A stretch of 64,000 nt of DNA from assembly GCA_036897095.1 (NCBI GenBank), contig JAYMSP010000081.1, positions 1-64,000 of the forward strand, in the 5' to 3' direction. This stretch comes from Plantago elongata. Taxonomy: Eukaryota > Streptophyta > Magnoliopsida > Lamiales > Plantaginaceae. This document shows, piece by piece, positions 11,101 to 23,540 of this stretch. How positions within the stretch are numbered: position 1 is the first letter of the stretch; every line of letters begins with the position of its first letter. Made by a program: the position numbers and the translations under genes. Below the pieces are notes generated by a model. That model was not told the origin of the DNA, made no database searches, and worked only from the letters and a program-made list of their open reading frames with translations.

Positions 11101-14100
11101 GTTCATCTCCATCCAGCATAGCAAGCATGAGTTTGTGGGCAGTGGAACGCTCTAAGCTTTTAGGAATAGACCGGTAAAAGGACAGATATAACTGCTTTGC
11201 TCTATCGAATGCATCATCCAACCAAACACTATGCTGCAGAAAACAGTGTTCATAGAAACGTAGAAAGTTATAAAGGTAGTCTAATGGCCCTGCATTTGTT
11301 TGACTGGACCAGGAGTGCAAAACAATAGCATTAACTGCCAATAGAGAAACAGTGTCCTGAGACAACAGTCATTTATTCGTAAACGTATTTCTGTGTTGGG
11401 CATATAACTTGTTCCATGATTGAAGAAGAAAAATACTCTAATCTGAAGCAAACTGATAAAGTTACATAATAGGACCCTGAACCCCCCTCCCCCTTAGCAG
11501 ATTGCAAAAGTGAATTACTGCAGAAAAAACAAAAGGAAAAAAAATCCTCCATAATAAACGTAAGGGACGGAAGGATATAGGATGTGAACAATTACAAGTA
11601 CCCCCCGATTGTTTGCTCGCATCCCCGTTTTGGACGTCCCACTAATATTTAATCATTCCTAAATTAGCAAAAATAAAAACCCCACATACTTTATTATTAA
11701 GCTTCTCTTCTTATACCCATCTACTTATTACCATACCACTCATCTTTCTACTTAATTTGAGGGTTTATAGTATACTAATGAAACATGAGAGCAAGTTACG
11801 CGTATTATTGTGGTACCTGATTACAAATAATGGAATATAAGTATAAGAAGGTGAGTAATATCGTTACCTCAAGCACCATGTGAAGTAACTGGAATGCAGC
11901 ACGCATACCATTGTCTCTCAAAGTAAATCGGAATTCCATGCATATAAACTCTTCTGTGGACTCCAGAGAGCAGTTTATTAAGTGATTCACACAGAAGAGT
12001 TCGACCTGGTGCAAACATAAACACATTTGACAAACTTCAATATTAAGTAAGGAAGAAATAAAGCAGCCCATGTCCACACAATCATCCAAGACAAGACAAG
12101 AGAATTTGAAAATCAATCAAAGCAGAAAATTGCTATATGGAAAAGAGAAAACTAGCACAGATGTAGTTATCCCATCATGTCCTCATAAATTGGCTGCTTC
12201 CACCCATATTAGCCACTAAGTACCCGTTTGCAAAAAAAATTGGTCTACGCGAAGAGATTAAATGATGTTGAATTACGTAAAATGTCTTCTATGTGATCCT
12301 GGTGGGTATTTGTAACAGGTGCTGAAATAGAGAGTATATGTGATTTCTGAGAATCCAATAGTGGGCTGATAAAAAAAAAAAGCCTTTTGAACTTCTTTGT
12401 AGCTGTAAAATAATTAAAAGCTGGTTTTGCAAGCACCGTTTCTGGTGCTCCGCCACAGATAAGCTACAATCAGTTTACAAATAATACATTTACAACAGGC
12501 ACCATACATTGTGTGACTAAAAAGTTCATAGACTGCTTTCTATTTTACTGAAAATTATTCCCGCTTTGAAAAAAATCAGAGGCATACTATAGTGCTTCTA
12601 TGGTGAAATCAATATACACGTGACTTCAGATAAATAATATGTAAGAAAAGCTGCATTTCATGTTCTTACAAATAAATATCAAGACATTAGAGATCAACTA
12701 AAAAGACAAGTAAAGTTATAAAAATCACAAACTACAAAATGGGTAGAACTTTTGGAGATTAACCTGTTCACGTGAGAAATCTCCTACACGGCCTCCCTCG
12801 CTCAAAGTTCGGACACCAACTATAACAGCTCCCTTTTCTTCAGAAGTTTCAGCTGCTCTACCGCCACCAACTATTAGGCGCATGACACCACAATTGGCTT
12901 CATTTTTGGATATCTAGTATGAAAAGTATGTGAAGTTTAGAAGACGGAAGTCTAATAAGATTAAATATTTCAATACTTCTATTTAACAATGCAGCAGAAA
13001 ACTAGTGTAGCAATTATGATGTTCTAACACGATCATAATTCATAACTCACAACATGGGTTGTCCTTTTCCACAAATTGTAGTTGTGAACTTAAGATGGAA
13101 AAATTAAGTGACCAGCAAGTTAAATTTACCACTCATTATATGATACTGTTTGCTGCAGCTTTCAATTCAAGATTCACAAAACCAAATGTTTTGTTGCTAT
13201 GATCAATTGACCGTATAATGAAGTGATGGCTGCTTAGTAGGCTTTTAAACTGTAATAGAAAAATGATTCAGACAGCGGGATAAATTATTGGAAATTGTGA
13301 AGGTCTTTAATTTCTCAAAACAACTATACATGCTTAGATTAAAGAACTATACTGTGGAGCAGAGGTATCAAATTTCAGAACTCTGACAATAACAGATGAT
13401 AAATAATCACCTGATGATGATGATTTTATGGGGCACATGCATGCAGGTAGATGTTCAGCTTGAAGGTTTCATATATTCATGACACCCTCATGTCAGATAA
13501 CAGAAAAGGGGTGAAAAAGGAGCTTTTATAATTGGCAAAATATGAAATATGAGAGGTTCAATCACCTTGTAATTTACAGGAATTCCATTTGAAAGCCGCC
13601 TTTGTACAACTCCAGTTTCTTCATCGTAAACCCTTGTTACTTGTTCTTGATTAACAGGAATAAAACATGGACTTCGCTGCATCTTTAACTCTTGAAGACT
13701 TTCTGAAGATATCAACTCTTTTGGTATCTCTAACTGGAAAAGCAAGAAAACCAATAGTAAGTCAAAATAAAAGATTATGATGGATGGTCATGAGGGCTTA
13801 GAGAAACAGAAGCTTCAATCTCATAACAAAACCCCTTCTTTTTATTATCAAGCTTGCTATTGTATCGACCTGTGGAGATAATGTGATATAGTGTTCTTTA
13901 AGAATCAATACCTCCGGCTCAGCTTCGATGGGTTCCTTCAAACCAGCTTCAATAGCCCTCAAGATCTCTTCAGGCTCTATCTTGAATTCAGACTCACCAA
14001 TTCCATCGATGTGAACTTTCTTTGGTACACATGCAACAATTGCAGCTGGGATAGGCGCAGATGGTTTTCCAAAATCAGCTATGAACTCCAACACCTCTGC

Positions 14101-17100
14101 ACCAATAGCATTAACCTGAGACATAAAAAGTGGCATCAGTTTCTGCAGATACATGCTATTGAATCTTTATTCTGTCATTACCAGAATGATATTATATCTA
14201 AAAACAGGTAAGAGAGCATTTCCTGCATCTTACAGGTAGTCATGGCACAACATGACACCATGGAGATGCAACGTTGAAAGGAAACACTTTCACTGGCAAA
14301 AAACGTTGAAAAGTACCTCCTCTAGGGTAACGGTGCCTGCAATAGCAACCAGACACTCATGCCCTTGTCTTTGGTCCATCACAGTATGGCCTAGTGCATC
14401 ACTCTCCATTACAAAATCTAAGTTATCCACTGATGATACATTGTCAATCATAGCAGCCAACTGTTCACTGTCCTTCAATAGTGCGTCCAGGTAACGTGCT
14501 AATTCACCGTTTGTAACACCAAATTCTTTGAGCCTCCTCACCTGGGACGTAAAATGTTCACATGTATAGTAAAGATATAGTAGTAAATGAGGAGGTGTTG
14601 ATGGGAATAAATTGAGTGGAAAACAGAAATAGCCAACCTCTTGAACTGCAACTTTAATTGCATTTTGCCAATTTTGAGGTTCTGCAGTCACCGTAAGGGT
14701 GGTAACTGTACAACCTTCTCTGCCAGAGTCACTATGGTCCATCTCCACTGAGGTGAATGGAGGATTTGAACTCTACAATATTCTTACAATTAGGAATCCA
14801 AGCTTTGAAGATCACGATCACAATAATAATAAATTTTGAACCTGGTTTACATTTTACTTTGTGTCTTTGAGAGTAATAAATTAACAATACTAAGACTTGG
14901 TATCAGCTAATGCATGATATTAGATGCATTATAGTACATTGGATGGGAATATCTGCGCATTCAGTTTTGGGAGAAACAATAAGAAGATCAATGCACCTTG
15001 TATCTTGTGTTGATACGGAAATGTAAAGCAGAGAGAAATATCCTCTTCATCAGCACGTTCCGCAAATCACCATATGTACGGACCTTCTTGACAGGAATCT
15101 GAAATGTAAGATCAATATCGCAAACATAAGAAGCAAATTTGGATAAGAGAACCACTTCAATATGTAATTTACAAGGTCGCCTTGTAGGAATTATCATGTG
15201 TCGACTACTTGACTAGCACATGCCTATTAGCATAGGAGAACCAGGTACAAAAGGCAAAGTCAAATTAGATGATTTTCTGGAACCAATGCAATAGGCATCT
15301 AAAGGCTTTGGTTAGAGACCTGAAACTATTTTGGAAGTCTAGTTTTGAGACTAGCACATGCCTATTAGCATAGGAGAAGTGGAGAACCAGGTACAAAAGG
15401 CAAAGTGAAATTAGATGATTTTCTGGAAACAATGCAATAGGCAGCTAAGGCTTTGGTTAGGGACCTGAATATGAAATTATTTTAGAAGTCTAGTTTTGAC
15501 TGAGAGAGCCCATTATAAAAAATAGTACAGATAAAAGTTCATCAATTAAGATAGCTGATTATGCAGAACAGACAACTCGCTTTCTCACAGCTCCCAGAGT
15601 CAACCTCATCCAATTATGCATCTGTTAAAACTGAAGGATAACTAGAAAAAGGGCCCATTACTATTTAAATCGGTCCAGAGTCGACAAAGTAAACGTAGAT
15701 GAATGAGGAAAGAAAATTTGAGAGGAAGAGTGGCCAAAACAATTTGTTAAAGCGAAATTTTACAGAATCAATAAAAGCATGGAAGATAGCCAGGCATGAA
15801 TATTTAAAGTGGAAGAATGTAAATAAACATTGGCACCAACCTTGCAAAACATGTTAATTAAGAAATTCTGTAGCAATTCATGCTGAAAAATTTGTGGAGG
15901 CTTTGCTTCTGCATGGCTTCCAGGAATCGACCAATTGTGCTGAACGGGGGGACGAACAGCGTGTCTTTCCCTTCTAAAACTTTTCGACTGTTCCATCAAT
16001 CCAGATGACCGTTCAGGAGATAATCCATTAGCTAGTCCAAGCTTCGGGGCAAGGAAATTAGCCATTGCACCAAAAGGACTCGGTGTAGGGGCAGCAGGGA
16101 TCTCATTCTCTGAGTCAGTCTGTCCAAAGACAGCCTGAAAAAGATTTTAGAAATTAACTAGATTCAATAGGGGTAGTAACAAACATGAACTCATATATCA
16201 CACTATAAACTGGCATAGCTCACAGGGTACCTATAGGAATGTACCTCGATGTGCTTAACGGTCCTCGGAATATCATCGATATCCCCAACAATGTACAGTG
16301 TGGCATTTGCTGGAAAGTACCAGCGCTCATGAAATTTCCGGATTTTATCCGCATCCCATTTCTTAATCTGCTCCTCCAGTCCAATGGGAAAGCGTTTGCT
16401 CAACTTGTTCTCAGAATGCAAGTATTGCAACAACTGCCAACAAACAAGAGCTAGGTGAATAGATTCGGCGGAAGGTAAAAGCAGAAGTAAATAAGAGCTA
16501 CTTATTAATCACTCCTGTAGCAAGTACCTGGCAATCGACACGATACTCTATTGTATTCATCATTTGCAGTTCTGATAAGATTGCCCGTCTTTCTTTTTCA
16601 ACGCGAGAAGCCAGAAATTTTGGGTGGAAAGCAATCTATGGAATTAAACGATAAAATTGATCAACAAGCTAAGCTGGCCCAGTATTTATGTTTTTGATTG
16701 AGTGGACGGATAGGGAATTATACCTCATCCAATGCATCAAGAACAACTGGCAGCAAATCATCAGATTCCTAAACATCAGAGAAACACGAAGTGGTAAGAA
16801 TATAAACAAGACAGGACTGATCACAACACAAGAGTCAGTAGACAAATAAAAAATGACTCATCTATTTGGAACTTGGTAAAGAGGAGAGGAAGCCTAAACA
16901 GATGAGTTATCATAATAGACAACTAAAAGTGCAATAAACCTTTGAACTAGTTGGTGAGTGGATATGAAACACAGTATGATGGAAATCTGTGTAAGCATTC
17001 GATCTTGCGCCAGTTCCCAGCAGTTTCTCACGTTTCTTACTCCCAAGAAATGCAACATGTTCAATCATATGAGCAATTCCTTGCTCGTCTTCTTCCTCAT

Positions 17101-19598
17101 CAATTGATCCCGCGTGAACTTCCATATGAGCTTCAAACCTATTTATTAAAAGTTTATCACATGGACATAAGACTGATAAGAGAAAATAATATATACATAC
17201 ATAATAGGGAGTCTGTGTCTACGACTCGTTGCTACAATCACAGACCATCCTAAATTGCATTATCATGAGCATTATTGGCATGTATCTGGTAAATAGTGCT
17301 GAAGAGTAGTACCTATTAGGTGGGACTTTGTTCGGCAAAATGAGGTAGCGCAGACCATTACTCAGTTGTCCTCGATGCAGCTTAGGGTGAGAAGGTACCT
17401 CAGAGTTCAAAAAACGCTCAAATTCTGCTCTCTCTACTTCTAAATCTAATGACTCCAGACCCTGTTTTTCTGTAACACCATCAGGCCAAGTTGTACTTGC
17501 AGCATGTGGTTCTTCAGGCCCCACACTGGCGCGTGGAACAATAACTCTTTTGAACTGACGATCAACCTGCTTAAGTGAATTAGACTGAAGTCAGCCCAGA
17601 CAATCCAAAAGTGATGATTATACTTTGTGATTTTGAGCAAACATAACCGCCTACTGCATATAGGCTATGGCAATACATATCGCCATTTTTTCTATAAGCA
17701 GTGGCAGCACAAATTGGAAAAGGAACAATAATACACAAAAGAAAGATTGTGAGCAGACCAAGCATTGAACTGTTGTAGATTTGTCAAGCAAAATTACTGC
17801 TAGAGAAGCTATTCTGAAGAATAAAGATATACTAGTTTCACAAGGAAGAAGCTTCATTACATTCATGATTGGGCACATAAATGAAAAACAAAGGAAAGGA
17901 GAGGACATATAAAATATCTAATGCCTTCTTTTAATTCCCTGCAATCCCAAAATGTCTACCCTAAAAGGAACAGTCAAGCAAAAGAATCATTATCTGCAAC
18001 AAAGAGTATGAAAATGGAATAGGTTTTTTTTTTTTTTTTTAGCTGCAGTGAGAAAACGAGGAATGTAAGTAATAAAATAAGAATGACCACAGCCCATTAT
18101 GAAACAGATTACCAGAGCAATAGAATTAAAAAAAAATATAACCAAAAAAGAGACAAGGCGGAAGATAAATGACATAGCAAGCGAAAGTTGGCACAGGTGT
18201 GAAACGTGCTTTTAGGAAACTTAGTTAATACAAGATTATTAGAAGTAGATGCTGAAAAGGACTGCCGTTTACTGACGCTTACATTAGCATTATCAAGTGC
18301 AGGCTTTAGGATACGAAGATTTGACTTATCAACAAAGAATCCGGAGGAAAATCTGTTAACACCAATCTGCTTTCTTTTGAAGGAATGGAAGCAAGACACT
18401 CCTCGGCACTTATCCGGCAATTGTGCGCGGGGCAATAATCCATTAGGCTCGGTAGAATATCTTCTCCATGTATTCTGCATTTAAGAACAACAACATATGA
18501 GACGTCCACCTCCACAATGTTAGAGAGAAGATGTATATCAAGACGACAAACATATAAATTTAGCAATATATGATTTTAAAACAAGGTTGAAATAGATGCT
18601 TGAATTTCTATTAAGACCTAGTACACTTCAGTCATTCCATGCATCTCCAATTCTGGCTTAAACTGGAATTAAGATTGTTTGGGGTGCCAGTAAGCATTGA
18701 TCATCAGCGTTCAAGGCTCCCTCCACTGTACCGTGGACGGTGAAAACAAACACCAGTTGAACCTTGCAAGCAAGAGCTATTTACAACTATGATGAACGAG
18801 CTCAAAGTTAGTTGACCCTTACATACCAGGCACATCCACTATCATTAACAACCTCCGCTAAACAATATGTGCATCACACAATCACTTCCGCTCCGTTATG
18901 TTACTAAAACAATACTTCATCATGAAGAGCACTATTGTTCTTCATTATATAGCCTCGGCAGTCAGCATAATTCATTCTTAGGGGAGAACTATGAACAGGA
19001 ACAAGTTACACACGAGCCTATGCATTTTAGGTCTAATGCCTGTATATTGTAATAATTTATGCCGAAATGGAAAATAAACACCTCGACCGAATCATTAATT
19101 ATACATTATTAACTTCTGACTCCTTCGGGCAGAAAGCAGAGCTAGTCTTATTCAATTTAAGCTACCGGAAAACCACTTCCTCAGAAGAAATGGACGAATT
19201 GTATAGAACATGAACCACTACCATAAGTAAACCTCTACAATTGTTTAACACAAACACAGATACAAAACTACAACAAATTCTTCGAACAAACGACCATAAA
19301 ACCGAAATATAGAGCTATGAACTTCGATGAAACGAAATTGGAAGAGACGTACTACCTTATTACTAACAAGATAAGCTCGATTACATCGACGCCTTTGTGG
19401 GAGCAGAGTAATCGAGTTCCTGGGCTGAATTCGATGAAGGTGAGGTGGAGGCAATAGAGTGGAGCTAGAGTTATCTTTATGATTATTATGATGATTGTGA
19501 TAATTAGTAATATGAATTGGGGCTAAAAGAGGCTTTGTGCTGAATGCAACTGATGCGTTCTGCATAGTTGTAAGAATAAATACGAAGCTCCAATACAA
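8111..19598 (-). CDS. SPP: Stromal processing peptidase (M16 metallopeptidase), 24 exons
   Basis: This zinc endopeptidase of the M16 (insulinase/pitrilysin) family removes transit peptides from proteins imported into the chloroplast stroma. Exons on the minus strand as read: 19598-19356, 18474-18283, 17566-17313, 17138-16940, 16768-16724, 16635-16528, 16433-16245, 16134-15841, 15098-14997, 14772-14638, 14541-14317, 14115-13912, 13733-13566, 12913-12764, 12005-11868, 11233-11006, 10850-10698, 10544-10421, 9886-9772, 9110-8990, 8900-8820, 8709-8608, 8456-8306, 8205-8111. They join in frame to 1271 residues, close to the ~1265 of Arabidopsis SPP. The inverted zinc motif HMIEH sits near residue 250 in GIAHMIEHVAFLGSKKRE. 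The conserved ending GRGSS..TRPTT is present. The N-terminus is Ser/Thr/Asn-rich and basic, as expected for a transit peptide. Start choice is open: the ATG at 19565 (MQNASVAFSTK) gives 1260 residues and looks more like a transit peptide start than the upstream ATG at 19598. Confidence 0.95.
15211..15499. repeat. Tandem duplication inside a peptidase intron
   Basis: Two direct copies of ~138-150 bp (15211-15348 and 15349-15499) lie in the intron between exons 8 and 9 of the peptidase gene. Both begin GACTAGCACATGCCTATTAG and end TCTAGTTTTGA. They differ by a few substitutions and short indels, so the duplication is fairly young. Neither copy touches a splice site. Confidence 0.9.
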
Positions 19599-20193
19599 AT
19601 GGAGGTCCAGATAATGGTACAGAGAGGGTTTTGTTTGTGTGTGTGAGGATATTGGATTGAAGAAGAAGAAAAGGGTGAAAAATGTTTGGGGCTGAAAATG
19701 TGAACTTGAAATAGTATGATGGTTAAGATTCAGAGAACCGGAAGGCTTTGTTGTTGTACTTGTGGCTTGGGTTGGGTGGCCGGTCTAGATCTTTTTATTT
19801 TTTCAAAATTCAACAAAATATCATTCTTATATTTATTTTGTTTTTTGTTTGTCTCTAGTATTATTCAATTATGATTTAATAATAAAATGTAAGAAACCTT
19901 ACCTTACAGGTTCACTCATAAACCGGAGGGTCGTGGTGTCCCCAAGTCGAAGCTTAACGAGTATCATGCTTGGCTAGTTAAATTAAGAGTTTGACTTGCT
20001 CGACATGGTAATCGGGTTGACCACGAGCTTCACGTTGTACTTAATTATCTGACGAGTCGAGTTGATATTGATAAGGCTCGCTATCTTAGTTCATTTATCT
20101 TTATGTGTTTAGTTTTAACGATCTCAACAATTTTATTGTTATCAAGTTCGAATTGAAACTCTGACTGACTGATCACTACAGGTTGATCGGATT
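19599..20193. other. Upstream region of the peptidase gene
   Basis: This holds the 5' leader and promoter of the peptidase gene (transcribed leftward), then intergenic DNA. Around 19940-20080 there are GAGTCGAG, GACTTGCTCG and CACGAGCTTC words reminiscent of the TIR element at 28519-28843. The similarity is too weak to call an element. Confidence 0.5.
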
Positions 20194-21007
20194 CAATTGT
20201 GACGAAGTTCATTCAAGTAAAGAGTATAACTTCAATTCGGCTAGTTAAATAGTCCTAGGCGTGTATATTCATTTTCGAACTCAAACGGACATTATAAACA
20301 TTATAGATTCTTACGATTTACATTTCATTTTATGCACAATATAATTACATAGATAATGTACCGCGATCTATTGCGCAGAGGACACATGATATGATATGGC
20401 TTACAATTTACATGTCATTCCATGCGCAACATGATTAAATAGATGTATCGCAAAATCTATAGCACGAAGGTTGCGATATGATGATATGCCTAGTAATAAC
20501 ATTTACAATATCAATATGGCAATTTCTTTACATAAAATCAGATTATAAATAAGAATTACAATCATCATCCAGGAGGGGAGAATATTAAAGGGTATAACTT
20601 CAATTGTGACGAAGTTCATTCAAGTAAAGAGTATAACTTCAATTCGGCTAGTTAAATAGTCCTAGGCGTGCATATTCGTTTTTCAACTCAGACGGATATT
20701 ATAAACATTATATATTCTTACGATTCACATCTCATTTTATGCACAATATGATTTCATAGATAATGTACCGCGATCTATTGCGCAAAGGGCACATGATATG
20801 ATATGGCTTACAATTTACATGTCATTCCATGCGCAACATGATTAAATAGATGTTGTATCGCAATATCTATAGCACGAAGGTTGCGATATGATGATGTGCC
20901 TAGTAATAACATTTACAATATCAATATGTCAATTTCTTTACATAAAATTAGATTATAAATAGGAATGTCATTACAGTAATCATCCAGGAGGGGAGAATAT
21001 TAAAAGG
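20194..21007. repeat. 407-bp tandem duplication with an older inner repeat
   Basis: The block beginning CAATTGTGACGAAGTTCATT at 20194 recurs at 20601, and the match continues to the GGAGGGGAGAATATTAAA word near 20575-20590 and 20985-21002. That makes two direct copies, with roughly one difference per 10-20 bases by eye. Inside each copy a ~90-bp unit is itself duplicated in more diverged form: the stretch with CACATGATATGATATGG is followed by one with GTTGCGATATGATGATATGCC, each preceded by TTACATTTCATT- or TTACATGTCATT-like words. So the array grew in at least two steps. It lies upstream of the F-box pseudogene. Confidence 0.85.
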
Positions 21008-21261
21008 AGATTGTCAAATGAACATTTGACAAAATGACATAAAGTGAATAAGATTACAATTTCCTTAAAGAAGATAAGTGGAATTATAATTGTTTCCTGA
21101 TATGTGCCAGAGATTGCAAGTATAAGTATTAACACTCACTCATTGAGTGGATCATCATCTACTACTTGTAAGCAGCTATCACTAAATTGTTGGAGCTTTT
21201 TTTAGTGCAAAAAAAAAATCACAAATCAATTTCTTATTGTCATCCTTTTCAACCTCCTTCC

Positions 21262-22954
21262 ATGGCAGAATCCGCACTTAACCTGTTGAAGGTCAGTTCT
21301 TAAATGTGCATGCACGTGTTTCCTTCTTTTCTGTTTATTTGTTTGACATGTTCTATTTAGTGCCATTCTAGTCATGGATTTGTACTCTTAAAATGGAACA
21401 GATTGGAGATGATGTTCAATGTGGTGATAGAATTTAGCAACCTGCCAGATTCAATCCTGAGCCAAATTATGTCAATTATTCCCCTAAAAAATGCTCTGGC
21501 TACCAGAGTTCTTTGAAGAGATGGAGAAATATTTTTTCATTCGGAGTTGCCCCATTTAGAATCACTCTTGATGATTCTGGTTCAACTAGTTTCGTAGACT
21601 TTGTGGACAGGCTGTTGAGTGTAACATTCGCTAGCGTAGCATGTGTCCAATCTTTGGAGTTCAAGTGTCAACAGGATTATGGTGATGCCAAGATTGTCTC
21701 ATGGATTGATGCTGCTGTGCGGCTTAACATTGAGGATCTCATGCTCAATGTCTTCTCCATAAATGATACGTTTTCATTGTTCCAGTGCCTCAATGGTTGC
21801 AGGACGTTGGAGACATTGGAGTTTCGGGATACAAAGTTTGTTCACTTGCGAGTTCCAGATAATTTTGTTTTACCGAATCTCAAGATGCTAATCATCCATC
21901 GAGTAAAGTTTGCACGCCATCAAAATGTGGACGCTATCAATGCACTAATCGCTGGTTGTCCCATTTTGGAAAACTTAATATTTTGGAGATGTTACTTCCA
22001 ATTTGTGGGGCTTCTTTGCATCAGGTCTCACTTCCTTAAGTGCTTTCATGTGGAGCAATCTTCATTTGGATCAACATGTGGGCTAGTTCTTGATGCGCCA
22101 AACCTTGAACATTTTTTCTATGAAGACTATGATTGTAGAAACTTGAACATTTCTTAATTCAACTCTATAGTACGTGCCCATATTGACGTTGATCAAGGAG
22201 AAAGCACCATGAAGCTTGTTACAGCCTGCTCCAGCACCACCAGTATGAGTTTATCTGGTCACACAATCGTAGTGAGTTCTTACTATTCAGTTGGCTTCGT
22301 GTTTTATTTTGAATTGCGCAATAACTATGAGCTAAGTTAGCGCAAGTGAACATTTATTACCAGTCAGAATGTGATGAAACATAGAATTAACGCAAACATT
22401 ACCTTTGATATTGGCTTGCAGGCTCTTTTTAATTCAGTCGGATCGCTCCCAGTATTTCCAATCTTGAGTCACCTAGAACTTGGTTTCCTGGGATTCACCG
22501 GATGGACAATACTGGCGCATTTATTGTGGAATGCACCATATCTTCAAGAACTGAGGCTTGTAGAGGTGTTTGCCTGTCATAGTAATTTAATTTTTGCAAA
22601 AGAAATGACTTATTCTCATGTACATTTTCCTTTTCATATCAGGGATTTTATCAGTTTATCGGGGGGTTTGCGAATTTTGAGCTCTTACTCCCTAGCCCGC
22701 CCACTTGCCTGGAACGACATATTACAAGCATTGAGTTCGGGTCGTTTGAAGGGACAGACGATGAAGTAAACCTGGTTGAGTACCTGCTGAGAAACGGCAA
22801 TGTTCTAGAAACACTACAACTTGATCAGGGGCGTGATTGTAAAAGGCTTATACGTAAACTACTTACTTTGCCAAACCACTCAAAGATACTTCTTGGGCCA
22901 GAACTGGAGGATAGCTTCAAGTCTCTAGATTCTCCTCATTTATTTGCAGATTGA
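21262..22954 (+). pseudogene. Decayed F-box/LRR/FBD gene
   Basis: F-box/LRR/FBD proteins are plant SCF ubiquitin-ligase substrate adaptors. The typical four-part layout is visible: a short first exon from ATG 21262 (MAESALNLLK, donor at 21292), an F-box exon after 21400, an LRR exon after an acceptor near 22422 (GSLPVFPILSHLELGF), and an FBD exon (after ~22685) with SIEFGSFEGTDDEVNLVEYL and NGNVLETLQL, ending with TGA at 22952-22954. The F-box (SNLPDSILSQIMSIIPLKN) is out of frame on both sides: there is an apparent extra T near 21435 before SNLPDS and a missing base near 21511 before KRWRNIF. The LRR exon stops at a TAA at 22155-22157, after which the same frame goes on as FNSIVRAHIDVDQGEST. 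I infer a pseudogene. A shorter protein from ATG 21513 (214 residues, no F-box) is possible but unlikely to work as an adaptor. Confidence 0.75.
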
Positions 22955-23540
22955 GATCCTTGGCTCCCGGTTTAGATGTATCGCATTTCACAGGCCTGGC
23001 CTATCTGAGTCTTTCAAAATCTGTAATATGTAACCTTTTCAGATGTCTTGTTTTTCATTATAATTTTGAATCAATTGTTCTATTCAATATGTGGCTCTGA
23101 GATATATACGATTCTTTAATTTGTGCTCTGAGGTAGGATCATGATATTGTTGCGTGGAAGCGATTGAGGATGCTAAATAACATCATTGATCCAATCTACA
23201 GACTGCAGACATTCTCAAATCAAATAATCTTGGTGGAGTGCATATATAGGACATAAAAACTTAATCCTTAATGCACTAGAGTGTCGCGCAATTACGCGAT
23301 ACACAAAAATGTCCTTGGGAACAAAGTTAAAACATTGTACAATCCACTGTTTCAAACCACACTTAAACTCACTTGAACATTCAGACGAAGACATCACTAC
23401 GCCCATGTCCTGTGAAAGTGGCTTTACTGTGCCTTGTCTGAAGGAAAAAAAGAAGAAAGAAAGACAAGAAAAAGGACACTCATCACACACAAACATGATA
23501 TTCAGATACACAATTAATCTGATGTACAAGCTAACGATCA
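22955..23540. other. Short intergenic gap
   Basis: This lies between the F-box pseudogene and the 3' end of the purine permease gene. It probably includes the permease 3' UTR (minus strand, up to 23540). I see no gene, and the opposed small frames at 23215-23551 have no recognisable content. Confidence 0.5.
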
